In this document: in pieces, positions 15,836-23,431 of the stretch
Numbering within the stretch: position 1 is the stretch's first letter
How the letters are laid out: each line of letters starts with the position of its first letter
Source of the DNA: Bradyrhizobium sp. AUGA SZCCT0283
Lineage (GTDB): Bacteria; Pseudomonadota; Alphaproteobacteria; Rhizobiales; Xanthobacteraceae
Length of the DNA: 64,000 bases
Direction: 5' to 3'
NCBI RefSeq assembly: GCF_018130385.1
Contig: NZ_JAFCLU010000022.1
Span: 1 to 64,000, forward strand
Translations under genes and position numbers: made by a program
Notes under the pieces: model-generated
Databases searched by the model: none
The model's input: the letters and a program-made list of their open reading frames with translations, nothing else
What the model was told of the DNA's origin: nothing

Positions 15836-17242
15836 GTGGGCATCGCCGCCCGCTCCAGGGCTCGGCCGCGCCCCGGTGGCGCAGGCCTGCTCGACGCAGC
15901 GGCTGGCCCGAAAAATGTTCTGCTCGGCGAACATCGGCCCCACGATCTGCAACCCGATCGGCAGACCCTCGACAAATCCGCAAGGCACCGAGGCCGCAGG
16001 CTGGCGGGTGAGGTTGAACGGCCATGTCAGCGGCGTCCAATCGAACCATTGCGGGAAGCGCGTGGTGTCGGGCGTATCGACGCCGGCGGCGAAGGCGGTG
16101 ATGGGAACGGTCGGCGTCAGCAGGAGATCGTAATCCTGATGGAACAACTGCATCTTCTGGCTCAGCGCGCGCATCTCGGCATAGGCCGCCTGCAATTCGC
16201 TCGCGGAAATATGTTGGGCTGATATGACCAACCGCAACAGGCCCGGATCGAGCGCCGCCAATTGCGCGCCGTCGAAATCACGCACCAATGCGGCATGCGA
16301 CGCGCCCCAGATCGCTTCCAGCGTATGCTGCGCGCCGGAAAGATCGAGCGCAACTTGCTGCACCTCGGCACCGGCCTTCACCAGCGCGTCGATCGCCGGC
16401 TGCATGCCGGCCACGACGGCAGGATCTGCGACCGGGAAGCCGAGATCGGGCGACCATGCGATGCGCATGCCCCCTACTCCACCGTCGAGCCCATCGAGAT
16501 AATCGATGCCGCGAAACGGAATGGCGAAGGAATCACGCGCGTCCGGCTGCGTCAGCACGTTCAGCATCAAGGCGCTGTCAGCGACATCGCGCGACAGGCC
16601 GCCATAGACCGCGAGCGTGCCCATGGGTCCCAAGAAATTCGGCACCACGCCGTAGCTCGGCTTCAATCCGAACACGCCGCTGAATGCCGCCGGAATCCGG
16701 ATCGAGCCGCCGCCATCGCCGCCGGTCGCCAGCGGCACGACGCCTGCCGCCACCAGCGCGGCCGAGCCGCCGCTGGAGCCGCCCGGCGTGCGGGATGTAT
16801 CCCAGGGATTGCGCGTGATGCCGGTGAGCGGGCCATGCGTGATGCCCTTCCAGCCGAATTCGGGCGTCGTCGTCTTGCAGAAGAACACCGCGCCGGCTTC
16901 ACGCAATCGGGCAACACCGGGCGTATCCTCCGCACTCGGCGTGGCTGCCGTCGAATGCGAGCCGATGCGCGTCGGCCAGCCGGCGACATGCGCGGTGTCC
17001 TTGATCGCGACCGGCACGCCGTCGAGCGGCCCGAGCGGCGTGCCGCTGCGCCAGCGTTCCGCCGACTCGGCGGCCAGGCGCCGCCCCAGCGGTTCATCCA
17101 GCAGGCAGATGGCATTGAGAACCGGATTGACCGTGTGCAGCCGCGCCAAAGTGGTTTCCAGCACATCGACCGGCGACACCTCGCCCCTGGCGAAGCGCCG
17201 GGTCATCTCGCGGGCGGAAAGCCAGTTCAAATCGTCAGACAT
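15788..17242 (-). CDS. Amidase-signature-family protein with an altered C-terminus
   Basis: 484 residues from ATG 17242 (MSDDLNWLSAREMTRRFARG). The amidase signature is complete: VPVAIKDTAHVAG holds the catalytic Lys, and SRTPGGSSGGSAALVAAG with GGDGGGSIRIPAAFSG the cis-Ser and nucleophile Ser. The body is homologous to the end of the fold (VPCGFVEGLPIGLQIVGP, AEQNIFRASRCVEQA). After that the frame continues for ~35 atypical residues (TGARPSPGAGGDAHNAHHQ) and stops inside the guaA remnant, so the natural C-terminus was probably replaced at the recombination junction. Likely acts on a carboxamide; substrate unknown. Confidence 0.85.
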   Translation of the reverse strand: MSDDLNWLSAREMTRRFARGEVSPVDVLETTLARLHTVNPVLNAICLLDEPLGRRLAAESAERWRSGTPLGPLDGVPVAIKDTAHVAGWPTRIGSHSTAATPSAEDTPGVARLREAGAVFFCKTTTPEFGWKGITHGPLTGITRNPWDTSRTPGGSSGGSAALVAAGVVPLATGGDGGGSIRIPAAFSGVFGLKPSYGVVPNFLGPMGTLAVYGGLSRDVADSALMLNVLTQPDARDSFAIPFRGIDYLDGLDGGVGGMRIAWSPDLGFPVADPAVVAGMQPAIDALVKAGAEVQQVALDLSGAQHTLEAIWGASHAALVRDFDGAQLAALDPGLLRLVISAQHISASELQAAYAEMRALSQKMQLFHQDYDLLLTPTVPITAFAAGVDTPDTTRFPQWFDWTPLTWPFNLTRQPAASVPCGFVEGLPIGLQIVGPMFAEQNIFRASRCVEQACATGARPSPGAGGDAHNAHHQRVEGRQPGVV

Positions 17243-17409
17243 GACGCCCGATCCGAAAATGTGATGAAGCCTTCGAACACTGCGTCGAACATGCCACGAC
17301 AGGCAGTGCGCCGCAGCCCCTCGACCAGAATGGCAGACCTGCAACCATGATCGAGAGCGAACGTTTCGCAACCCGCGGCGTAGCTGCCTGGTGGCCTCCG
17401 CTCTCTCCA

Positions 17410-17527
17410 CGTCATTGCGAGCGCAGCGAAGCAATCCATAGTCCCGTAGGATGGGTGGAGCGCAGCGATACCCATCAATGCCGGCGCGTGTGGTGATGGG
17501 TATCGCTGCGCTCCACCCATCCTACGA
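17410..17527. repeat. Adjacent palindromic elements: half of family A and a complete family B
   Basis: 17410-17440 is one arm of the CGTCATTGCGAGC element. 17445-17527 is a complete inverted repeat whose arms are CGTAGGATGGGTGGAGCGC and its complement, with GATACCCATCA inside. Family B recurs at 46473-46555. The two elements abut upstream of the amidase gene. Confidence 0.85.
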
Positions 17528-18071
17528 AAAACGGTTTCGCGTTCTCGCGGCGCATCCCGCCCGAGTTTTGCATCTTCGTTCGGCCCTCGCAGTAATCAGA
17601 GGGCGCAGGGAAGACCGGGTGCTGGCTGCACCCGCGGTCTCGCGTGCGATTTGCGCAAACAAAAGTGCACACGAGCGTACAGGGCAGCGGGAGCATTCCG
17701 GCCTTCCCTGCGCAATGGCTTTACGGCTTACTTCGTGCTCTTCCCGGAGAACGGCTCTTTTGCCTCCGTCGTCCCCGAGAAGCTTCGCTTCTCTTGGACT
17801 TAGCGCCAGCACCGCGGCGCCCGAACCACACGACTTCGCCGTACGCTTCCGGCGCGTACGTCTAGCGCGCCCTCAGCGTCCATCGCATCTCACCGCGCGT
17901 TCGTGACGTTCGCGAAGCGCCCCTCATCTGCCGTGAGACGGGCGGAGTTGTGCCGCTGATTTGGGTGAAAACGAAAGCGGAATATTTTTGATTCCCGGGC
18001 TTGACACGATTTCGGAAAATCAGAAGTGATTTGCCCATCGGGTTGTTTTGTCCCGCTCGACGAGCAAACTC
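17528..18071. repeat. Dispersed non-coding repeat of Bradyrhizobium type, no supported gene
   Basis: Short open frames cover this stretch but none looks like a protein. The central part (about 17590-17910, with internal hairpins such as AAGCTTCGCTT) resembles, from memory, a long intergenic repeat present in many copies in Bradyrhizobium genomes. The 3' end (about 17940-18030) is more AT-rich. Function unknown. Confidence 0.5.
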
Positions 18072-18130
18072 CGTCATTGCGGGCAAAGCGAAGCAATCCA
18101 TAGCGCTCCTTGCCGTGGCCGTGGATTGCT
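18072..18130. repeat. Degenerate palindromic element, family A
   Basis: Starts CGTCATTGCGGGCAAAGCGAAGCAATCCA and is followed by GTGGATTGCTTGTGG, so only the inner part of the second arm remains. It belongs to the same family as 9601-9684. Confidence 0.75.
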
Positions 18131-18277
18131 TGTGGGCAGGAACAGCACGCCGGCTTGGGGCACAGGTCTTCGGCCGGGCAACCTGGCACGAGTCTGCGTG
18201 AGGGCCCTCACATTAGACCGCCTGCGACTTCGATAGTCTGCCTGCATCGAACGCGACATCGTTTTCTCGAACTCAAC

Positions 18278-19483
18278 ATGTGGGACGCAATGACCGCAAC
18301 GATCGCAGTGCCTCCATCGGTACAGGCCCCCACGGCAGCTGTCGGGGCTGCGCTACGCGCCTTCGTGGCGAGAGGCACGGAAATCCGGTTGTCGCCGCTG
18401 TGGAAGCAAGCTTTTGCCGGCAAGCGCAAGGACCATCGCTACTACGACATCGTCGAAGATACGATGCATCCCGAGATCACACACCGCTATCTGATGATCA
18501 CGGATCAGCTCAGCCAGGCCGGCACCGTGCAACCGTTCTTCGTCACGTCCATCGACATGGCCGAGGGCGTGAGCACGAGCGTGAAATCCTGGATCAACAC
18601 CGTTCGCCGCGCGTGGCCGGGCTTCCTGCGCACGCGGGTGCTGATGGTGGGATGCGTTGCAGGCGAAGGCGTGCTCGACGGCGACGTGACGTGGCAGATG
18701 CAGTGCATCCCGGTGCTGAAAGACGCGCTGGTCGAAGAGGCCTACAAGCTCGGCGCGGGCCTGATCGTCTTCAAGGAATTTCGCGCCTCCCATCGCGCGG
18801 TGCTCGATCGCCTGCAGGCAGACGGCTTTGCCCGTGTTCCGAGCATGCCGATGACGCGGCTGAATTTCGACTTCGCTTCATTCGACGAATACCTGTCGAA
18901 GAAGCTCGGTTCCGCCACCCGGAAGAACCTGCGCCGCAAGTTCAAGGCGATCGACGCGGCCGATCCGATCGAGCTGACCGTCTCGACCAACATCGAAGCG
19001 GAGATCGACGAGCTCTATCCGCTCTATCTGCAGATCTATGAAAAATCCTCGATGCGCTTCGAGAAGCTCACGCCCGGGTTTCTCGTGCAGCTCGGCCGCG
19101 CGATGCCCGACAAGGTGCGCTATTTCGTGTGGCGGCAGAACGGTCGTCCGGTCGCCTTCAGCATTTGCACGATCGACGGCGACACCATCTGCGACGAATA
19201 CATCGGCATCGACTATCAATCGAGCGTCAGCGCCGGCCTCTACCACTACACGTTCCGCGACATCGTGAACTGGGCGCTCCGCAACGGCCTGAAGGCCTAT
19301 GCAAGCACCGGCCTTTGCTACGACCCGAAACTGCACCTCAAGCAGGAACTCGTGCCGCTCGATCTCTACGTGCGGCACCGGTCCGCAATCGGGAATTTCG
19401 TCATGAAGTACGTCGTTCGATGGCTCGATCCGACGCGCCACGACAAAACCCTCGCGGAGTTTTCCAACTATGCTGACCTCTGA
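18278..19483 (+). CDS. FemAB/GNAT-like acyltransferase ('peptidogalycan biosynthesis' type)
   Basis: 401 residues from ATG 18278; a second ATG at 18290 is possible. The C-terminal half has the GNAT/FemAB fold: FDEYLSKKLGSATRKNLRRKFK, IEAEIDELYPLYLQIYEKS, RYFVWRQNGRPVAFSICTIDG, then YIGIDYQSSVSAGLYHYTFRDIV as the acceptor/CoA end. The N-terminal half (LSPLWKQAFAGKRKDHRYYD, VGCVAGEGVLDGD) matches the companion lobe of this FemAB-like group. It is the first gene of a three-gene overlapping operon with two SMR-type membrane proteins, which suggests that it modifies a lipid-linked or cell-surface compound that they move across the membrane. Confidence 0.75.
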   Translation: MWDAMTATIAVPPSVQAPTAAVGAALRAFVARGTEIRLSPLWKQAFAGKRKDHRYYDIVEDTMHPEITHRYLMITDQLSQAGTVQPFFVTSIDMAEGVSTSVKSWINTVRRAWPGFLRTRVLMVGCVAGEGVLDGDVTWQMQCIPVLKDALVEEAYKLGAGLIVFKEFRASHRAVLDRLQADGFARVPSMPMTRLNFDFASFDEYLSKKLGSATRKNLRRKFKAIDAADPIELTVSTNIEAEIDELYPLYLQIYEKSSMRFEKLTPGFLVQLGRAMPDKVRYFVWRQNGRPVAFSICTIDGDTICDEYIGIDYQSSVSAGLYHYTFRDIVNWALRNGLKAYASTGLCYDPKLHLKQELVPLDLYVRHRSAIGNFVMKYVVRWLDPTRHDKTLAEFSNYADL

Positions 19484-19874
19484 CCAGACCCTGCCCGGCT
19501 TGAGCCTGAAGCTCTCGGCCAGCACGAAGGCCTACCTGAAGCTCGGCGCGTGCGCCGGCCTGCTCGCGGCCGGAGAGCTTCTCCTGAAGATCGGAGCGAC
19601 CGCCCAACCGGACTCGCCCATGACGCATTGGGCCACCTGGATCGGCATCGCCTTCTACGTCCTGAACTTCGTCGCGTGGCTCGAAGCTCTCAAGACGATC
19701 CCCGTGGGTATCGCCTTCGCAGTGCAGAGCATCGTGCAGTTGATGGTGCCGATCTCGGCCTGGCTCTTCCTGCATGAGCAGATCAGCTCGGGCCGCGCGC
19801 TCGGAATCCTGTCGGTCTTCGTCGGTGTCTTCCTGGCGGCGGCGCCGTCGGCAGTTGCGGATGAACGCCTATGA
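19470..19874 (+). CDS. SMR/EamA-type four-helix membrane protein, subunit 1
   Basis: 134 residues with four hydrophobic helices: GACAGLLAAGELLLKIGA, WIGIAFYVLNFVAWLEALK, VGIAFAVQSIVQLMVPISAWLFL and ALGILSVFVGVFLAAAP. The LEALKTIPVGIAFAVQ stretch matches the helix 2-3 loop of EmrE/ArnE-type half transporters. The start overlaps the acyltransferase gene by 14 bases, and the stop overlaps the next gene by four (ATGA). Probably a heterodimer partner of the next product, as in the ArnE/ArnF flippase of lipid A modification. Confidence 0.8.
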   Translation: MLTSDQTLPGLSLKLSASTKAYLKLGACAGLLAAGELLLKIGATAQPDSPMTHWATWIGIAFYVLNFVAWLEALKTIPVGIAFAVQSIVQLMVPISAWLFLHEQISSGRALGILSVFVGVFLAAAPSAVADERL

Positions 19875-20215
19875 CCGCCTTCACGCTTTTTCTCTGCCTG
19901 TTCTGCCAGGTCCTCGTCGTTGCCGGAAACCTCCTGCTCAAACACGCGATGGCCGGCATGGACGGACAAGGGCGGTCACGGGTTCACACCGGCCTGTGGC
20001 TCTTCGCCGGCATCGCTCTGTTCAGCCTGTGGTTCTTCCTGTGGCTGGATCTCCTGAGCAAATATGAGCTCAGTCAACTCTACGCCTTCGAGGGTCTCGC
20101 GCCGGTCTTCCTGATGGCCAGCGCCTGGCTCATCCTCGGCGAGAAGGTGCCGCTGCGCGGCTGGATCGGCGTCAGCCTGATCGGCGCGGGGCTGATGCTC
20201 GTGGCAGGGGCCTAA
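19871..20215 (+). CDS. SMR/EamA-type four-helix membrane protein, subunit 2
   Basis: 114 residues, also with four helices: LFLCLFCQVLVVAGNLLLK, GLWLFAGIALFSLWFFLWLDLL, YAFEGLAPVFLMASAWLILGE and GWIGVSLIGAGLMLVAG. ASAWLILGEKVPLRGWIGVSLI is the conserved helix 3-4 end of the SMR/EamA superfamily. It overlaps subunit 1 by four bases. Paired, overlapping half-size proteins with different sequences point to a heterodimer with opposite topology. Substrate unknown; the acyltransferase upstream suggests a modified lipid or glycolipid. Confidence 0.8.
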   Translation: MTAFTLFLCLFCQVLVVAGNLLLKHAMAGMDGQGRSRVHTGLWLFAGIALFSLWFFLWLDLLSKYELSQLYAFEGLAPVFLMASAWLILGEKVPLRGWIGVSLIGAGLMLVAGA

Positions 20216-20251
20216 GGCTAAAAGCACTTCAGGACCAAGAGAGCCGCTGAG

Positions 20252-20457
20252 CCCCGGCGGCTTGCTCGTCACGTCGTACACCACCCGATTCACGCCCTTC
20301 ACCTCGTTGATGGTCCGCGTCGCGGTCTTGCCGAGAACTTTCATGTCGAAGGAATAGAAGTCGGCGGTCATGCCGTCGGTGGAAGTCACCGCGCGCACGA
20401 CGTGTTCGTAGGTTCTGGCGTCGCCCATCACGACGACCGCCTTCACCGGCAACAGCT
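20252..20457 (-). repeat. Displaced guaA 3' end, copy 2 (candidate attachment-site remnant)
   Basis: On the minus strand this encodes LLPVKAVVVMGDARTYEHVV, then RAVTSTDGMTADFYSFDMK and NEVKGVNRVVYDVTSKPPG. It matches codons of intact guaA at about 23449-23660 but lacks two internal residues (VVGLRAV is VVRAV here) and the last five codons. It is broken at both ends, so it cannot encode a functional protein. It separates the two island segments. Confidence 0.85.
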
Positions 20458-20707
20458 TATGGGGTGTGCCAGTGAAAGCGTAACCCACCATTACGAACAC
20501 GACTCGCTGAGCTGCTGTGGATTACCCCTCCGGCTAAGCCACCTTACGGGCTTACCCCCATTCCATCATCACACGCTTGTATCCCGCGACTTGCTTCAGG
20601 CAATAAACTTGTGCCGATGAAGCATATCGTACAGAATGGGTTCGTTCTAAAGTTGTATCGGAGCAACGCCGAACAGGCATTTCCGTTTGTCATGAGATTG
20701 TAGTCCC
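20458..20707. other. Intergenic region upstream of the TIR-STAND gene
   Basis: 250 bases, noticeably more AT-rich than the surrounding genome after about 20570, which supports a foreign origin. The first part (20465-20560) resembles fragments of palindromic repeats (AACCCACCATTACG and CCACCTTACGGG). No clear promoter hexamers or ribosome binding site were identified before the GTG at 20708. Confidence 0.4.
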
Positions 20708-23290
20708 GTGGCCAGTATTTTTATCAGCCATTCCAGCCGCAACAATGATCGAGCCCTTGAAGTCCGCGACTGGCTACGCGGCAACGGCTGGGACGATGTG
20801 TTCCTCGATGTCGACCCGCAGCGCGGGATTGTAGCCGGTCAGCGCTGGAAGGAAGCGCTGCAGAAGGCTGCACATCGATGCCAAATCGTGCTTGCGCTGG
20901 TGTCATCGGAATGGCTCGCCTCGGGCTGGTGCAAGTCGGAGGTCGACGCTGCCCGACTGATGGGCAAAAAAATCATCGTGGCGCTGATGGGGGTCGACAA
21001 GGGCCAGCTACCGCCGGACCTGGGGGATGAGCAATGGGTCGATCTCGTCGGCGACCAAGACGGCTATCTCCGGCTGAAGGACGGCTTGAAGCGCGCTGGC
21101 CTCGATCCAGCGAGCTTTGAGTTGGAGCCGGGCCGGCGGCCCTATCCAGGCTTTTCGTCCCTGGAGGAGAAGGACGCAGCCATTTTCTTCGGACGAGACG
21201 CACAAATTATACGAGGACTCGACAAGATCCGCGGTCTCGCCCGAACGGGTGTAGATCGCATGCTGGTCATCCTGGGAGCGTCGGGCTCAGGAAAGTCGTC
21301 CTTTCTTCGTGCGGGGCTTTGGCCGCGCCTTGCCCGCGACGATCGAAGCTGGCTGCCACTCCCGGTTATCCGCCCGGAACGCGCTGCAATCTCCGGCAAG
21401 TTCGGCCTGGCACAGGCGCTTCAGCAAACCGTGGGCGACGAACGTTTCGCCGCTGAGATCCACAATCGAGGCTTGCCACGCAGCCGCGCCGACATTCAGG
21501 AATTTCTTCAAAAGAACGAGGATGGGCTCCAGAGAATTTTCGCCGCGCTACGCGAGATCGCGCTAGGATTCATGTTGCCCGGCGAAAGCACGGCACCGCC
21601 GACGATCGTTCTGGTGATCGATCAGGGCGAGGAACTTTTCAATGAAGGAAGCCGCGACGAAGCAAAACACTTGATTGCAATTCTGACCCGCACGCTGCAG
21701 GCAGATCCGCACGCACTCGCGCTGTTGGCCATGCGCTCCGATGCTTTCCCCCAACTGCAGGCGGAGCCCGATCTAGTCGATCTTCCGAAGGATACCTTCA
21801 CGCTCGACATGATGTTGGAGGGCTCGTACCGCGCCGTGATCGAAGGACCGGCGCGTCTTGTCGCGCCGATTCCGCTCAGGATCGACCCGCAACTTACCGA
21901 CGCTCTGCTGGAAGACATTTCCGGCCAGGACGCGTTGCCGCTGCTTGCATTCACATTGGCACATCTTTACGAGCAATACGCAGGCGACAACGAACTCACC
22001 CTGACCGAATATGAGAAGCTTGGCCGCCTCAAGGGTGTGATCAACACAACCGTCACGGAGGCGATTGCCGAGGGAGCTGCGAAAGGCGTCTTGCCAAAGG
22101 ATGCCGCCGCTCAACGCGCATTGGCGCGAGCCGCGTTCATTCCCCATCTGGCGCAGGTCAACGCGGCGGGTCAGATCGCCCGGCGGGTGGCGACGCGAGA
22201 CACGATCCCGGCGGACGCAAAGCCGTTGATCGACTGCCTGGCGGACCAGCGTCTTCTCATCAAGGACCGCCGGAAGGGCGAAGAAGTCATCGAGGTTGCC
22301 CACGAGGCGCTGCTGCGTCAGCCTCCGCTCAGCGAATGGCTGGCGGAAGATCGCGACTTCCTCGTCTGGTACGATCGGCTGAGCCGGGCGCGGACGGCAT
22401 TCGAAGCCAACGAGCGCGGCCTGCTGGCGGGCCGTGAATTGCAGATCGCACGTGACTGGGTGCATCGGCGGCTGCAAAGCGACATAGCGCAACCGGATCG
22501 AACATTCATCGACCAAAGCATCGCCGAAGACGACAGGGTTCGGGAACAGGAACTCAGGGATCGCGAACGAGAGCAGCGGCGGCAGGTCACCACCAAATAC
22601 ACTCGCATAGCTGCTGTTGCGGGAGGCGCGGTGGCTGTGCTCGCAATCTTGTTCGGCCTCTACGCGTTCCGACTGGAAGAGACTGCCAGGCAGGCGAGCG
22701 CCGCGGCCGAATCGCAAAGGAAAACCGCCGAGGAACAAAGGAAAATCGCCGAGGAACAAAAGAAATACGCCGATGAGCAAAGATCGGTCGCAGAGCGATT
22801 GTCAAAAGACAACGCATCACTGCTTGAGATGGTCCAGCTTTTCGCGACCAGTACGACTCCTCCGACACAGCAAGCAAGGTTAGACGACTATGTTACCAAA
22901 CTGCTGCGCGGGCGCGATCGGTATGAAGCCGTTGGAACGAGGGTGAACGTTCCCTGGTATGTCATCGGCATCACGCACGGCATAGAAGCCGAGTTCCGTT
23001 TTGATGTCCACTTGCACAACGGTGATCCACTGACTGCGAGAACTGTGCATGTGCCAAGGGGACGTCCGCCCACCGGCGATCCGCCATTTTCGTGGGAGGA
23101 CAGCGCAGTTGACGCCTTCACGTTTGGCGCCCTCGCCGAATCAAGTGATTGGAGCTTGGCGAGAACATTGCTGCGTTGGGAAAAATATAATGGCCTAGGC
23201 TACCGCCCGGCACGGGATAAATTCCCCATATCTCTGGGCGTGTACCAACCATTACACCAGCGGCAAGTTCGTTGCGGATCGTGTATTTAG
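20708..23290 (+). CDS. TIR - STAND NTPase - transmembrane - lysozyme-like protein (defence-type), C-terminus frameshifted
   Basis: 860 residues from GTG 20708. Residues 1-130 are a TIR domain (MASIFISHSSRNND; SSEWLASGWCKSEVD with the probable catalytic Glu78). Residues ~146-560 are a STAND NTPase, with GFSSLEEKDAAIFFGRD, Walker A GASGSGKSS (190-198) and Walker B IVLVIDQGEELF (Asp305). One transmembrane helix spans ~633-655. It is followed by a heptad repeat (KTAEEQRKIAEEQKKYADEQ, 672-691). From ~735 a domain with VPWYVIGITHGIEAEF, HLHNGDPLTARTV and GDPPFSWEDSAVDA resembles a lysozyme-like family. With a cytosolic N-terminus the last domain would be periplasmic. After residue ~836 the frame is wrong and the family's conserved end lies in the neighbouring frame (separate entry). 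Probably an abortive-infection or immunity protein; this is inference. Confidence 0.8.
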   Translation: MASIFISHSSRNNDRALEVRDWLRGNGWDDVFLDVDPQRGIVAGQRWKEALQKAAHRCQIVLALVSSEWLASGWCKSEVDAARLMGKKIIVALMGVDKGQLPPDLGDEQWVDLVGDQDGYLRLKDGLKRAGLDPASFELEPGRRPYPGFSSLEEKDAAIFFGRDAQIIRGLDKIRGLARTGVDRMLVILGASGSGKSSFLRAGLWPRLARDDRSWLPLPVIRPERAAISGKFGLAQALQQTVGDERFAAEIHNRGLPRSRADIQEFLQKNEDGLQRIFAALREIALGFMLPGESTAPPTIVLVIDQGEELFNEGSRDEAKHLIAILTRTLQADPHALALLAMRSDAFPQLQAEPDLVDLPKDTFTLDMMLEGSYRAVIEGPARLVAPIPLRIDPQLTDALLEDISGQDALPLLAFTLAHLYEQYAGDNELTLTEYEKLGRLKGVINTTVTEAIAEGAAKGVLPKDAAAQRALARAAFIPHLAQVNAAGQIARRVATRDTIPADAKPLIDCLADQRLLIKDRRKGEEVIEVAHEALLRQPPLSEWLAEDRDFLVWYDRLSRARTAFEANERGLLAGRELQIARDWVHRRLQSDIAQPDRTFIDQSIAEDDRVREQELRDREREQRRQVTTKYTRIAAVAGGAVAVLAILFGLYAFRLEETARQASAAAESQRKTAEEQRKIAEEQKKYADEQRSVAERLSKDNASLLEMVQLFATSTTPPTQQARLDDYVTKLLRGRDRYEAVGTRVNVPWYVIGITHGIEAEFRFDVHLHNGDPLTARTVHVPRGRPPTGDPPFSWEDSAVDAFTFGALAESSDWSLARTLLRWEKYNGLGYRPARDKFPISLGVYQPLHQRQVRCGSCI

Positions 23291-23372
23291 CCCCACTGCG
23301 GTAGTTGGATTTTGCGGCGCAGCTGCGGTGCTTAAAAGGTTGCTCGACACGAGAGTTATAGAGTTCAATTGA
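23220..23372 (+). pseudogene. Out-of-frame true C-terminus of the TIR-STAND protein
   Basis: One frame further along, the DNA from AAT 23220 to TGA 23370-23372 reads NSPYLW, TNHYTSGKFVAD, then CGAAAVLKRLLDTRV. From memory this is how the lysozyme-like family normally ends (SPYLW followed by NxYTxGK and a CGAA..LK helix). The first gene frame gives unrelated residues here and stops at 23290. A one-base insertion near GATAAATTCC (23216-23225), or a sequencing error there, would explain this. Confidence 0.75.
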
Positions 23373-23431
23373 ACCGCTCGGGCACGCGGAAAAAATGATC
23401 GGCCGGAGCAACCAGATGTGTTTCGGTTCCC

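Larger units (their letters stand above)
15838..20251. mobile_element. Putative island segment A between two guaA 3' copies
   Basis: This segment is bracketed by guaA 3'-end copies at 15748-15835 and 20252-20457, both in the same orientation as guaA. It holds the amidase, a block of palindromic and dispersed repeats (17.4-18.1 kb), and the acyltransferase/SMR operon. No integrase was found inside, so it would be a degenerate or non-autonomous insertion. The inference rests on the repeats only. Confidence 0.5.
20458..23431. mobile_element. Putative island segment B between guaA copy 2 and intact guaA
   Basis: This segment lies directly downstream of the intact guaA and is closed by the displaced guaA 3' copy at 20252-20457. 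It carries one gene, the TIR-STAND protein, with AT-rich flanks on both sides (20570-20707 and 23290-23420). No recombinase gene is visible. Insertion at the 3' end of guaA is inferred from the repeated guaA end. Confidence 0.55.

Noticed and set aside
17451..18101. Several overlapping frames of 60-150 codons between the amidase and acyltransferase genes
   Set aside because: They are made of palindromic and dispersed repeats read in all frames, without ribosome binding sites.
15838..23431. Integrase or transposase gene that would explain the guaA-bounded segments
   Set aside because: No tyrosine recombinase motif (R...HxxR...Y) or transposase was found in any frame between the guaA copies, so the island call rests only on the repeated guaA ends.
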